Notes: a model not told the origin generated them from the letters alone. A stretch of 17,891 bases of DNA from an uncultured Cellvibrio sp. (GCA_946481735.1 CAMLOU010000089.1:1-17891); one strand, 5' to 3'. Counted from the stretch's first letter, positions 8,805 to 17,029 are shown. Program-made: numbers and translations.

Positions 8805-9419
8805 ATGCTCGGAAACCTGCTAAACGAAGAACAGCGCGATTGCCTGCAGGAAATCACTAATGTGGCAATGGGGCAAGCAGGTGACCGTCTGGCGCGACTG
8901 TTAGATGTCTTTGTTGTTCTCTCCATCCCCCATGTCAGCGCACTCAAGCCGACCGATATTGCCATGGCTCTTCAGTCGCTTAATCGTCAGTCAGACGAAG
9001 CTGTGTTCGGGGTTTGCCAAGGGTTTATCGGTGGGGGATTGGCGGGCGAAACCATGCTGATCTTCAATGATACTGACTACAACGATCTGGCAAGGCTATT
9101 AAAGTACGACAGCAATCCCGATGAGAAAGCGCGCTACGAACTCTTGATGGATACGGCAAATGTATTGAATGGGGCATGCTTGAAAGGCTTGGCTGAGCAG
9201 CTCGATATCCACTTCAGTTTTGGCCCACCCATGCTGTTAGGGCAACACTGCAATATCACCGACCTACTCCAGAGCACAAAGATGCGCTGGAAACAGGCAT
9301 TGGTTGTAGAAATAAACTACGCTATTGAAAACCACCGGATTAACTGTGATCTTTTACTGGTAATTGCGGAAAACTCAGTCCCCGGGCTGGTGGAAAAGCT
9401 GAATTACCTTCTGGATTAA
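8805..9419 (+). CDS. CheC-family CheY-P phosphatase, stand-alone
   Basis: This 204-residue cytoplasmic protein is most likely a CheC-type phosphatase that dephosphorylates a CheY-like response regulator. CheC proteins carry the pattern [DS]xxxExxN followed 23 residues later by a proline. The first site is complete: D12, E16, N19 and P42. The second has E112, D116, N119 and P142, so the usual Glu is Asp, a conservative change that may lower activity. The two sites are about 100 residues apart, as expected for the internally duplicated CheC fold. I chose the ATG at 8805 because the family motif begins a few residues later. The upstream extension to 8592 shows no family features, although no strong ribosome binding site precedes 8805. 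No chemotaxis gene adjoins it. The next gene, 20 bases on, is a diguanylate cyclase, so the two are probably co-transcribed. Confidence 0.8.
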   Translation: MLGNLLNEEQRDCLQEITNVAMGQAGDRLARLLDVFVVLSIPHVSALKPTDIAMALQSLNRQSDEAVFGVCQGFIGGGLAGETMLIFNDTDYNDLARLLKYDSNPDEKARYELLMDTANVLNGACLKGLAEQLDIHFSFGPPMLLGQHCNITDLLQSTKMRWKQALVVEINYAIENHRINCDLLLVIAENSVPGLVEKLNYLLD

Positions 9420-9439
9420 TTTTCAACGTTGCCTGATGC

Positions 9440-10402
9440 ATGGCTATTAGAGAAGACTTAAGTGCCTTTTTCAAGGATGTCCATTGGCTTATGGACATCC
9501 TTCAAAATATTGACGCCGGTCTGATAGTCATGGACAAAAACTATACGATCGAATTGTGGAATAGCTTTATGCAAAACCACAGCGGCAAGCAACCGGAAGA
9601 TGTACTTGGCAAAAACATCTTTGCTGTGTTTCCGGAACTCTCCGAGCGTTGGTTTCACCATAAAGCGCAATCCGTCTTCGTGCTCCAGAATGCAGCCTTC
9701 ACCACCTGGGAGCAGCGCCCCTACCTCTTTCGTTTCCCCCATTACCGCCCTATTACCGGCACCGCAGATTACATGTATCAAAACAGCACGATCATTCCGC
9801 TGATTGATACCAAAGGTCGCGTTGAACATATTTGCCTGATTATTTATGACGTCACGGATACAGCGGTCAATAAACTTGCCCAGCAAACCGCCAATCGGCA
9901 GCTGCAGGAGTTAAGCCGGATCGATCATCTTACGGGCTTGTACAATCGTGGCTACTGGGAAAGCCGATTAATCCAGGAGTTCAAGCGCTTTGACCGCTAT
10001 GAGCTACCCTGCAGCCTGATCATGCTGGACATCGATCATTTCAAGCAGGTTAATGATACCTATGGCCACACCGTGGGCGACGACGTGATTCGCCAAGTCA
10101 GCCGAGCCATGAGAGCCCAAATCCGGGATCTGGATATTGCCGGGCGTTATGGCGGAGAGGAGTTTGGGATTATCCTGACAGGGACCAATGCCGAAGGAGC
10201 CAGTGTCTTCGCGGAACGGCTCCGGCAGACGGTAGAGCAGATGGTGGTATATACAGAAGGCCAACAGGTGCAGTTCACTATCAGCCTCGGAATCAGCCAG
10301 TTAACTGAACATATAGAAGATTATCGCGCGTGGATTGAAAGGGCCGACCAGGCGCTTTACAACTCCAAGGAAAGCGGGCGAAATCGTTTTACGGTTGTCT
10401 AA
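9440..10402 (+). CDS. PAS-GGDEF diguanylate cyclase
   Basis: This 320-residue soluble protein should make cyclic-di-GMP from two GTP. A PAS sensor domain spans about residues 14-140 (LQNIDAGLIVMDKNYTIELWN at its start, ending IIYDVTD), followed by a short linker helix and a GGDEF domain at about 158-320. The domain shows DHLTGLYNR at 162-170, the metal-binding LDIDHFKQVND, YGGEEF with the active site GGEEF at 238-242, and ISLGIS near 281. An RxxD inhibitory site is present (RDLD, 229-232), five residues before GGEEF, so product feedback inhibition is likely. No transmembrane segment is seen, so the PAS domain must sense something in the cytoplasm. The ATG at 9440 has no clear ribosome binding site. 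An overlapping ATG at 9436 opens only a four-codon frame. The unit ends in a strong hairpin terminator. Confidence 0.93.
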   Translation: MAIREDLSAFFKDVHWLMDILQNIDAGLIVMDKNYTIELWNSFMQNHSGKQPEDVLGKNIFAVFPELSERWFHHKAQSVFVLQNAAFTTWEQRPYLFRFPHYRPITGTADYMYQNSTIIPLIDTKGRVEHICLIIYDVTDTAVNKLAQQTANRQLQELSRIDHLTGLYNRGYWESRLIQEFKRFDRYELPCSLIMLDIDHFKQVNDTYGHTVGDDVIRQVSRAMRAQIRDLDIAGRYGGEEFGIILTGTNAEGASVFAERLRQTVEQMVVYTEGQQVQFTISLGISQLTEHIEDYRAWIERADQALYNSKESGRNRFTVV

Positions 10403-10413
10403 GCCTCCAAAGC

Positions 10414-10442
10414 AAAAAGCCCATCGAATCGATGGGCTTTTT
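10414..10442. terminator. Bidirectional hairpin terminator between the GGDEF gene and ppiD
   Basis: The 29 bases form a near-perfect palindrome: a run of five A, then AGCCCATCGA-type stem sequence, one central base, the complement, and five T. It therefore has a T-run after the stem on both strands. It lies between two convergent stop codons (10402 and 10448) and should end transcription from both sides. Confidence 0.92.
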
Positions 10443-10447
10443 GTAGG

Positions 10448-12313
10448 CTAGCGTTTGATACTTGCGCTTTCGCGCAGGAGCTCCCGGTAACTGGCGTATT
10501 CGCCCTGCCCGGTAATATTTTTCAATTGTGCAGCAATAGCTGTTTTCTGCTCCTCAGGTAATTCCTTACCACCCAGGTTCACGGCAGACAGTGAAATCAC
10601 CGCGTAGTCGCCGCTCGATGTGCGGGTTGAACTGGTTATCGGTGCGTCACCCTGAGGCTTGGCAAGACTAAATGCCTGACGTAGCACATCACGATCTACA
10701 CTCACATCATTACGTTCTACACCTTCAGCAACCTTGATCTCATAACCGGCATCAGCAACAGCGGCCTCCAGGGTTTTACCTGAGGCTACAGCCGCTTCGA
10801 TCTCTTGGGCACGGGCAGCCAAAAGGCTTTGTACCTTATTGTCGCGGACAATCTTGGTAATCTGTTCTTTCACCTCATCAAGCGGTTTGATATAGCTTTG
10901 TTGATGCTCGGTTTTCTTCAGAACCGCGACGCGATTGGGCGCAAGCTCAATGACATCACTACTATTATTTTCCTGTAACACTTCATCGGAAAACGCCGCT
11001 GTAACAAATTGCGGTTCAGCCGCTATACCTTCACCGCCATTGCGACCAAACAGACCGGTGTTCTTATTCTGCAGACCCAACTCTTCGGCGACCTCAGCCA
11101 GATTCTCAGCGTTGTAGGAAAGATCTCGCAATCTTTCAAGCAGGTTAACGAATTGATTTTCCGCTTCTGCACGCTTCAATTGGTCAACAATACGATTGCG
11201 CTCTTCTTCAAAGGTCGGCGGCTCTGAACCCCGCTCTGACACCAGCTTAATAAAATGCGTGCCCGCGTCGGTTTTAACCGGAGCCGACACGGCGCCAACC
11301 TCCAACGCTGCCAGAGCACTTTCAAATGCCTCGGGAAAGGCATCACCACTGGTAAAGCCTAAATCGCCTCCTTGGTCACGAGTGCCCAGGTCATCAGAGT
11401 AAGTTTTTGCCAACTCAGCAAAATCTTCACCGGCGGCTAGTTTCTCACTCACCTCAGCTATTTTTGCTTCATCGTTATCTTCTATAAGAATATGCGCCGC
11501 TTCACGTTCGGTGCGCGCCTCAAATGCAGCAACATTTTGTGCAAATTGCTGGCGGGCCTGCTCTTCAGTAATATCAATGCCAGCCATCAGATCGGCAACA
11601 TTGAGATCAATATAGTCAACAGCAACCTGTTCCGGATGAGTGAAGGATTGGGTATTGGCTTGGTAATATGCATCAATTTCGGCTTCTGAAACTTCAACAT
11701 TTTCACTGATTTTTGCAGCCGGAATGATTGCATAACTGAAGTCGCGGGTTTGGAAGCTCAAGGCGATGATAGTCTCCAGCTCCGCAGGAGTAACAAAACT
11801 GCTATCCACAACGCCAGCACTTAACTGATTGACCAGTGCATCTTCTGCGAGCGCCTTTTTGTAGTTGGCGGGGGTAAAACCTGCAGTACGCAATAATTGT
11901 TGGTAAACATTCGGATCGAATGTGCCGTTACTACCCTGGAATTGCGGAGTCGATAAAATCTGTTGGTTTATAGAATCATCGCCAATAGTCATGCCTGCGT
12001 CTTCTGCCGCCTGGGTCAATACTTTTTGCTGAATCAGATTTTCTATAACCGGTTGACGAATATTTTCATCACTCAAAAAATCCGCTGGCAAGGAATCACC
12101 ATATTGCGCAGCCATTTGCCGCTTGTAATTAGCGCTGGCACGAGCGATATCTATCTCTGTTATATCCTCACCATTGACGCTAACCACACCCTTAGTTGCC
12201 GGGTCAAAATTAAATAATGCCTCCGATCCGGATACCGCAAATATAATGACCAGGAATCCGATTAATATTCCCGATATAACCCCTTTGGAGTTGTCCCGAA
12301 GACTTTGCAACAT
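10448..12313 (-). CDS. ppiD: PpiD periplasmic folding chaperone / parvulin-type prolyl isomerase
   Basis: PpiD is an inner-membrane-anchored periplasmic protein that binds newly exported, unfolded proteins next to the Sec translocon. This copy has 621 residues (E. coli PpiD is 623). A short basic cytoplasmic N-terminus (MLQSLRDNSKG) is followed by one membrane helix at about 13-29. A SurA-like N-terminal chaperone region comes next, including NGEDITEIDIARA and LIQQKVLTQAAEDAGM. A parvulin domain lies at about 269-360 (EAAHILIEDN, FAELAKTYSDD, GGDLGF, TDAGTHFIKL). E. coli PpiD lacks clear isomerase activity, so the same may hold here. The start at 12313 has AGGAG eleven bases upstream, a slightly long spacing. 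It follows hupB with a terminator between, the same order as in E. coli. Confidence 0.94.
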   Translation of the reverse strand: MLQSLRDNSKGVISGILIGFLVIIFAVSGSEALFNFDPATKGVVSVNGEDITEIDIARASANYKRQMAAQYGDSLPADFLSDENIRQPVIENLIQQKVLTQAAEDAGMTIGDDSINQQILSTPQFQGSNGTFDPNVYQQLLRTAGFTPANYKKALAEDALVNQLSAGVVDSSFVTPAELETIIALSFQTRDFSYAIIPAAKISENVEVSEAEIDAYYQANTQSFTHPEQVAVDYIDLNVADLMAGIDITEEQARQQFAQNVAAFEARTEREAAHILIEDNDEAKIAEVSEKLAAGEDFAELAKTYSDDLGTRDQGGDLGFTSGDAFPEAFESALAALEVGAVSAPVKTDAGTHFIKLVSERGSEPPTFEEERNRIVDQLKRAEAENQFVNLLERLRDLSYNAENLAEVAEELGLQNKNTGLFGRNGGEGIAAEPQFVTAAFSDEVLQENNSSDVIELAPNRVAVLKKTEHQQSYIKPLDEVKEQITKIVRDNKVQSLLAARAQEIEAAVASGKTLEAAVADAGYEIKVAEGVERNDVSVDRDVLRQAFSLAKPQGDAPITSSTRTSSGDYAVISLSAVNLGGKELPEEQKTAIAAQLKNITGQGEYASYRELLRESASIKR

Positions 12314-12417
12314 GATGTGATCTACTCCTGACTTTCCAGCGATCTATTCTAATATTCAGGGGAAAACAACCTACGCCCGATATCATAGTTATTAAAGTAA
12401 AAAAGCCCCGTTTCAAT

Positions 12418-12449
12418 AAAAAAGGCGCACCGATGGATGCGCCTTTTTT
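12418..12449 (-). terminator. Hairpin terminator after hupB
   Basis: A 12-bp perfect stem (AAAAAAGGCGCA paired with TGCGCCTTTTTT) encloses an eight-base loop. The stem is GC-rich next to the loop and ends in a T-run on both strands. It lies 48 bases beyond the hupB stop and about 105 bases before the ppiD start, so hupB is probably mostly transcribed as a single-gene message. Confidence 0.9.
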
Positions 12450-12496
12450 ACAACACCAGCACTGTTATCTAATGTCAACAGTACCTGATATTCGGC

Positions 12497-12769
12497 TTAA
12501 TTGACGGCGTCTTTCAAAGCTTTACCTGCTTTAAAACCAGGCACTTTGGCCGCTGCAATCTTGATCTCAGCGCCAGTTTGCGGATTGCGGCCGGTGCGCG
12601 CTGCACGCTCTTTTACAGAGAAGGTACCAAAACCCACAAGAACTACAGAGTCTCCGTTTTTCAGGGCACCAGTAATGCTGTCAACGACTGCGTCCAACGC
12701 ACGACCAGCTGCCGCTTTAGGAATATCCGCAGACGCGGCAATGGCTTCAATCAGCTCAGTTTTATTCAC
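12497..12769 (-). CDS. hupB: HU histone-like DNA-binding protein, beta type
   Basis: HU is a small, abundant, basic protein that dimerises and bends DNA without strict sequence preference. This copy has 90 residues, the exact family length. The N-terminal helices begin [17 protein letters not shown]. The signature [29 protein letters not shown] forms the strand and DNA-grasping arm, with the intercalating Pro in RNPQTG. The C-terminus is [15 protein letters not shown]. The start codon is GTG (first residue read as Met), with AAGGGG about seven bases upstream. It sits directly downstream of lon, as in E. coli. A strong sigma-70 promoter of its own lies upstream at 12873-12901 and a terminator follows, so it forms an independent unit. 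Confidence 0.97.
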   Translation of the reverse strand: MNKTELIEAIAASADIPKAAAGRALDAVVDSITGALKNGDSVVLVGFGTFSVKERAARTGRNPQTGAEIKIAAAKVPGFKAGKALKDAVN

Positions 12770-12841
12770 ACTTAACCCCTTTTGATTTATTTGTTTCAGA
12801 AATACGTTAGTACAGGCAAATTGTTATGTTGGACATCTACC

Positions 12842-12858
12842 CTGCACTACCGGTGCAG
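12842..12858 (-). repeat. Small inverted repeat in the hupB leader
   Basis: CTGCAC and GTGCAG form a perfect 6-bp stem around a five-base loop. It lies shortly after the predicted hupB transcription start and well before the ribosome binding site. It may be a 5' stabilising hairpin or chance. Confidence 0.35.
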
Positions 12859-12872
12859 CAAATGAACTGCGA

Positions 12873-12901
12873 TTTATACCAACTGACACCATAAGGGTCA
12901 A
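12873..12901 (-). promoter_or_regulatory. Sigma-70 promoter of hupB
   Basis: On the minus strand TTGACC (12896-12901) is separated by exactly 17 bases from TATAAA (12873-12878). Each box matches the consensus at five of six positions. The predicted transcript would start near 12866, giving a leader of about 95 bases before the GTG start of hupB. Confidence 0.75.
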
Positions 12902-12926
12902 GGAGACATTGTTGCTTTATAGCACA

Positions 12927-12967
12927 GAATAACCCAATTGCCTGTATTTTGGTCAATTGGGTTATTC
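12927..12967. repeat. Perfect 14-bp inverted repeat in the lon-hupB spacer
   Basis: The arms at 12927-12940 and 12954-12967 (GAATAACCCAATTG and its exact complement) enclose 13 bases. It lies between the lon stop (13055) and the hupB -35 box (12901), some 90 bases after lon. On the minus strand no T-run follows, so it is not a textbook intrinsic terminator. It could be a lon mRNA 3' end hairpin, a weak terminator or a protein-binding site. Confidence 0.75.
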
Positions 12968-12978
12968 AGCCAGCATCC

Positions 12979-13041
12979 ATGCGGGTTACAGCCATTTAAT
13001 CACTCCTTGATTGTTACTTGTAGAAACTGTTGTAACCGCAT
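12979..13041. repeat. Imperfect inverted repeat just after lon
   Basis: ATGCGGGTTACA (12979-12990) pairs with TGTAACCGCAT (13031-13041) as an 11-bp stem with one bulged G and a 40-base loop. It lies within the first 75 bases after the lon stop. The long loop makes folding less certain. Confidence 0.4.
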
Positions 13042-13054
13042 AAGAAACACGCAA

Positions 13055-15472
13055 TCAATGTGTGCTGATACGGTTAGCGTTATCGTCTTTTTGCGCTTGT
13101 TTTTGCAATGCTTGATATTCCTCGTCAGACAAAGGCGTGGGCATATGCTGCAGAGCAATTTGCAAAACATCATCAATCCATTGTACCGGTTTGATAGTCA
13201 AATCCTCTTTGATATTGTCCGGAATTTCTTTGAGGTCGCGCTCATTTTCAGCAGGAATAATGACTGTTTTAATGCCGCCACGATGGGCCGCCAACAGTTT
13301 CTCTTTTAAACCGCCAATGCGCAGCACTTCCCCACGCAGGGTAATCTCCCCTGTCATCGCAACATCGGCGCGGACCGGGATACCCGTTAGCACGGACACC
13401 AAGGCTGTGCACATCGCAATACCTGCACTTGGGCCGTCTTTTGGTGTTGCTCCTTCAGGTACGTGGATATGAATATCCACTTTTTCGTGATAATCAGGCG
13501 CAATTCCCAAACTTTGGGCTCTGGATCTGACCACCGTCAATGCTGCCTGAATAGACTCCTGCATCACATCGCCAAGTGAGCCTGTCTTGATCATTCTGCC
13601 TTTACCAGCCACCGCAGATGACTCAATGGTCAAGAGTTCACCACCAACCTGTGTCCAGGCAAGACCGGTAACCTGACCAATCTGATCCTTATTCTCTGCG
13701 CGACCGAAGTCAAATTTACGAACACCCAAAAGATTCTCTAATGAATCCGGTTCGATGACATCTGCCTTGATACTTTTCTTCTTAACGTGGCTCGTAACAA
13801 TTTTCCGGCATAACTTTGCAATTTCTCGCTCCAGTCCACGCACCCCGGCTTCACGGGTGTAATAGCGGACGATATCCCGAATAGCATCTGGCTTGATTGT
13901 GATCTCACTTTCTTTCAGACCATTCGCTTCCAACTGCTTTGGAATCAGGTAACGAAGTGCGATATTGAGCTTTTCATCCTCGGTATAACCGGGAATGCGG
14001 ATGACTTCCATCCGGTCCAGTAATGGGCCAGGGATATTCATCGAGTTGGAGGTACACACAAACATCACATCGGATAAATCATAATCCACTTCCAGGTAGT
14101 GATCATTGAAGTGACTGTTTTGTTCGGGATCGAGCACCTCCAACAATGCTGAAGCTGGATCGCCCCGATTATCCATTCCCATCTTGTCAACTTCATCGAG
14201 CAAGAACAGTGGATTCTTGACACCGACCTTGGCCATCTTTTGAATCAGCTTGCCAGGCAAGGAGCCGATATAAGTACGACGATGGCCACGGATTTCTGCC
14301 TCATCGCGAACACCGCCCAATGCCATCCGCACAAATTCACGATTCGTTGCACGCGCAATAGATTCACCCAATGATGTTTTACCAACACCCGGTGGGCCAA
14401 CCAAGCACAAGATAGGACCTTTGATTTTCTTTACCCGCTGTTGAACAGCAAGGTATTCGAGGATGCGCTCTTTCACCTCCTCTAAACCGAAGTGATCTTT
14501 TTCCAGCACTTCTTCTGCGCGAGAAAGATCATGGCGAACTTTACTGCGCTTTTTCCATGGTACTTTCAACATCCAGTCAATGTAGGCACGCAGGACCGAC
14601 GCCTCCGCCGACATGGGCGACATCATCTTCAATTTACCCAGTTCCGCCCGCGCTTTTTCTTCCACCTCTTTCGGCATACCCACTGCGTGGATTTTTTTCT
14701 CAAGCTCATCAATTTCATTGACGTCTTCGCCGAGGTCACCAAGCTCTTTTTGAATGGCTTTCATTTGCTCATTCAAATAATACTCACGCTGGCTTTTTTC
14801 CATTTGCTTTTTGACACGACCGCGGATTTTCTTTTCAACCTCAATCACATCAACTTCAGCATCCATTAAATTTAACAGATGCTCAATCCGTTCACGTACG
14901 CTCGCCATCTCGAGAATGGTTTGTTTCTGCGGAAGCTCCAGTGCCATATGCGCAGCAACGGTATCTGCCAAACGGCCTGGATCATCAATGCCTGACAGTG
15001 ATGTAATAACTTCAGCTGGCACTTTCTTACTGAGATTTACATACTTTTCAAATTGGTCGATAGTAGAACGAATCAGTACATCTGCTTCTTTGCCGGATAA
15101 TTCCTCTTCGGCCATCGGCAATATACGGGCACGGAAAAAAGTGTCGAGATCATCAATAGCTTCAATGTTGGCCCGCTCTACACCTTCAACCAATACCTTG
15201 ACAGTTCCATCAGGCAATTTAAGTAGCTGCAGAATAGAGGCAATGGTACCAATAGAATAAACATCCTCCGCCGTAGGATCATCTACCGAAGGGTTTCTTT
15301 GGGCGACCAACAATACTTGCTTGTCACTCACCATAGCGCGCTCCAGGGCTTCTATGGATTTGCCACGACCGACAAACAATGGAGTAACCATGTGCGGATA
15401 AACCACCACGTCCCGCAGGGGCAACAAGGGCAATTCATTGGCATTGGAAACGGAAATATCTGATTGACTCAT
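13055..15472 (-). CDS. lon: Lon ATP-dependent serine protease
   Basis: Lon degrades damaged and specific regulatory proteins in the cytoplasm as a hexameric AAA+ protease. This copy has 805 residues (E. coli Lon is 784). The N-terminal substrate-binding domain starts [18 protein letters not shown] coiled linker lies around 205-285. In the AAA+ module, Walker A GPPGVGKT is at 359-366 and Walker B FLLDEVDK at 423-430. The C-terminal protease domain holds the catalytic dyad: Ser682 in PKDGPSAG and Lys725 in GLKEK, 43 residues apart as in E. coli. All key residues are intact. The ATG at 15472 has GAGGG seven bases upstream. A heat-shock-type promoter candidate lies about 60-85 bases upstream, and the clpX terminator isolates lon from clpX, so lon looks separately transcribed. 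Confidence 0.98.
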   Translation of the reverse strand: MSQSDISVSNANELPLLPLRDVVVYPHMVTPLFVGRGKSIEALERAMVSDKQVLLVAQRNPSVDDPTAEDVYSIGTIASILQLLKLPDGTVKVLVEGVERANIEAIDDLDTFFRARILPMAEEELSGKEADVLIRSTIDQFEKYVNLSKKVPAEVITSLSGIDDPGRLADTVAAHMALELPQKQTILEMASVRERIEHLLNLMDAEVDVIEVEKKIRGRVKKQMEKSQREYYLNEQMKAIQKELGDLGEDVNEIDELEKKIHAVGMPKEVEEKARAELGKLKMMSPMSAEASVLRAYIDWMLKVPWKKRSKVRHDLSRAEEVLEKDHFGLEEVKERILEYLAVQQRVKKIKGPILCLVGPPGVGKTSLGESIARATNREFVRMALGGVRDEAEIRGHRRTYIGSLPGKLIQKMAKVGVKNPLFLLDEVDKMGMDNRGDPASALLEVLDPEQNSHFNDHYLEVDYDLSDVMFVCTSNSMNIPGPLLDRMEVIRIPGYTEDEKLNIALRYLIPKQLEANGLKESEITIKPDAIRDIVRYYTREAGVRGLEREIAKLCRKIVTSHVKKKSIKADVIEPDSLENLLGVRKFDFGRAENKDQIGQVTGLAWTQVGGELLTIESSAVAGKGRMIKTGSLGDVMQESIQAALTVVRSRAQSLGIAPDYHEKVDIHIHVPEGATPKDGPSAGIAMCTALVSVLTGIPVRADVAMTGEITLRGEVLRIGGLKEKLLAAHRGGIKTVIIPAENERDLKEIPDNIKEDLTIKPVQWIDDVLQIALQHMPTPLSDEEYQALQKQAQKDDNANRISTH

Positions 15473-15498
15473 CAGGAATCCCTCATACTAGGAAAGAC

Positions 15499-15517
15499 AC
15501 TGCGCAGAGGGCGCAGT
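15499..15517 (-). repeat. Hairpin in the lon 5' untranslated region
   Basis: ACTGCGC and GCGCAGT form a perfect, GC-rich 7-bp stem around a five-base loop. It would sit almost at the 5' end of the transcript from the predicted lon promoter and before the GAGGG ribosome binding site, so it may protect the message end or affect translation. Confidence 0.55.
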
Positions 15518-15528
15518 CATGCCTTAAG

Positions 15529-15556
15529 ATTGGGGGCTATTTGAAAGAAATACAAG
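15529..15556 (-). promoter_or_regulatory. Sigma-32-like heat-shock promoter of lon
   Basis: On the minus strand CTTGTAT (15550-15556) is followed, after 13 bases, by CCCCCAAT (15529-15536). This resembles the sigma-32 pattern CTTGAAA, 13-15 bases, CCCCATnT. Lon is a known heat-shock gene in E. coli, which supports the assignment. No better sigma-70 promoter was seen in the spacer. Confidence 0.65.
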
Positions 15557-15567
15557 TTTGACTGGCT

Positions 15568-15603
15568 AAAAAAACGAAAAGAGCGCCGGTTTGGCGCTCT
15601 TTT
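15568..15603 (-). terminator. Hairpin terminator after clpX
   Basis: An 11-bp stem (AAAAGAGCGCC with GGCGCTCTTTT) around a five-base loop is followed on the minus strand by CG and a T-run of seven. It lies about 40 bases beyond the clpX stop and just upstream of the lon promoter. Confidence 0.9.
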
Positions 15604-15640
15604 GATAACGGTTGCTAATTTTTAAATTTCACCTGGAAAA

Positions 15641-16936
15641 TCAGTCCTCTTTAGCGACCTTGGCTGGCTTTTCGAGGTTTTCATATACCAGAATCGGTTC
15701 AGATTCGCCTTTTATAACAGACTCATCTACAACCACCTTTACCACATGCTCTTCCGAGGGAATCCGATACATCGTATCCAGCAGGACAGACTCCATGATA
15801 GAGCGAAGTCCGCGAGCACCGGTTTTTCGTTCCATAGCCCGTTGCGCAACGGCATCCAAAGCGTCTGGACGAAAGTCAATTGCCACGCCTTCCATATCAA
15901 ATAGCCGTGCATACTGCTTGGTCAATGCATTGCGCGGCTCCGTCAGGATTCGGACCAGCGCTTCTTTATCCAGCTCGTCGAGAGTTGCGATAACCGGTAG
16001 ACGACCCACAAACTCGGGAATCAGGCCATAACGTACCAGGTCTTCCGGTTCCAGGTCATGCAAGGTTTCACCGAAGTTACGTTTGTCATCCTTGCTTTTC
16101 ACTTCAGCGCTGAAACCAATCCCGCCTTTCTCGGAACGTTCGCGAATAACCTTATCAAGACCGGCAAAAGCACCACCGCAAATAAACAATATATTTGAAG
16201 TGTCGACCTGCAAAAATTCCTGCTGTGGGTGCTTGCGACCGCCTTGCGGTGGCACGGATGCAATAGTCCCCTCTATCAGCTTCAGCAACGCTTGCTGTAC
16301 ACCTTCACCCGAAACATCTCGTGTAATGGAAGGGTTGTCTGATTTACGGGATATTTTGTCAATTTCGTCAATATAAACGATGCCTTGCTGCGCTTTTTCT
16401 ACATCGTAGTCACACTTTTGCAACAACTTCTGAATGATATTTTCTACGTCTTCACCGACATATCCCGCCTCAGTTAAGGTGGTTGCATCGGCAATGGTAA
16501 AAGGTACATCGAGTAAACGCGCCAGGGTTTCGGCCAGCAAGGTTTTACCGCTACCGGTCGGGCCGACCAACAGAATATTACTCTTGCCCAGTTCTACAGG
16601 TTCTTTATCCTTGCCTTTGTCACCGACCCTGAGGCGCTTGTAATGGTTATACACAGCCACGGCCAATACTTTCTTGGCCTTCTGTTGACCAATAACGTAT
16701 TGATCGAGAATGGCGGAAATTTCGTGAGGCTTCGGCAATTTGTCTGAGCTGCCTTCAATACTGCTCTCTTGTATCTCTTCGCGAATAATGTCGTTACATA
16801 AATCAACACATTCATCACAAATGAATACCGAGGGCCCTGCAATTAATTTGCGAACCTCATGCTGACTTTTGCCACAAAACGAGCAATATAAGAGTTTCCC
16901 GTTTTTGTCGCCAGCGTCACTGGTGTGATCGGTCAT
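15641..16936 (-). CDS. clpX: ClpX AAA+ unfoldase of the ClpXP protease
   Basis: ClpX recognises tagged substrates, unfolds them with ATP and feeds them into ClpP. From the chosen start it has 431 residues (E. coli ClpX is 424). The N-terminal zinc-binding domain has Cys18, Cys21, Cys40 and Cys43. Walker A GPTGSGKT is at 125-132, Walker B IVYIDEID at 186-193, the pore loop GYVG at 158-161 and the RKH loop at 234-236. The IGF loop that docks on ClpP is at 273-275. The sensor region [10 protein letters not shown] is present. I chose the ATG at 16936 because GGAG lies eight bases upstream and the protein then begins MTDHTSD, like E. coli MTDKRKD. The GTG at 16945 would overlap that GGAG. The gene lies about 90 bases after clpP and ends in a terminator. 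Confidence 0.98.
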   Translation of the reverse strand: MTDHTSDAGDKNGKLLYCSFCGKSQHEVRKLIAGPSVFICDECVDLCNDIIREEIQESSIEGSSDKLPKPHEISAILDQYVIGQQKAKKVLAVAVYNHYKRLRVGDKGKDKEPVELGKSNILLVGPTGSGKTLLAETLARLLDVPFTIADATTLTEAGYVGEDVENIIQKLLQKCDYDVEKAQQGIVYIDEIDKISRKSDNPSITRDVSGEGVQQALLKLIEGTIASVPPQGGRKHPQQEFLQVDTSNILFICGGAFAGLDKVIRERSEKGGIGFSAEVKSKDDKRNFGETLHDLEPEDLVRYGLIPEFVGRLPVIATLDELDKEALVRILTEPRNALTKQYARLFDMEGVAIDFRPDALDAVAQRAMERKTGARGLRSIMESVLLDTMYRIPSEEHVVKVVVDESVIKGESEPILVYENLEKPAKVAKED

Positions 16937-16967
16937 TGAAACCACTCCGTCAAGTATTTCAGGATAA

Positions 16968-16995
16968 CTATGCGTGCGTTACCCTCGATTTCAAG
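16968..16995 (-). promoter_or_regulatory. Candidate heat-shock promoter between clpP and clpX
   Basis: A perfect sigma-32 -35 box, CTTGAAA (16989-16995), is followed after 13 bases by ACGCATAG (16968-16975), only a partial match to CCCCATnT. It could let clpX be expressed apart from clpP. The weak -10 element keeps this tentative. Confidence 0.4.
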
Positions 16996-17029
16996 CTCTG
17001 CAGTTCTTTTTATAACTCACTGCATGGAT

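Noticed and set aside
12210..12416. Minus-strand frame of 68 codons with a lipoprotein-like start upstream of ppiD.
   Set aside because: It starts at a TTG and overlaps the ppiD 5' end in another frame, has no ribosome binding site, and the resemblance to a lipobox is probably chance.
12314..12417. Searched the ppiD upstream spacer for a promoter (for example TTGAAA near 12415 with TAATAA after 16 bases).
   Set aside because: The -10 match is poor and the boxes overlap the hupB terminator flank, so no promoter is called.
12938..13309. Plus-strand frame of 123 codons crossing the lon-hupB spacer into lon.
   Set aside because: It is mostly antisense to the conserved lon C-terminus, with no recognisable domain or ribosome binding site.
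16999..17024. Small inverted repeat TGCAGT / ACTGCA with a 14-base gap in the clpP-clpX spacer.
   Set aside because: A six-base stem with a long AT-rich loop is expected by chance and it is not followed by a T-run.
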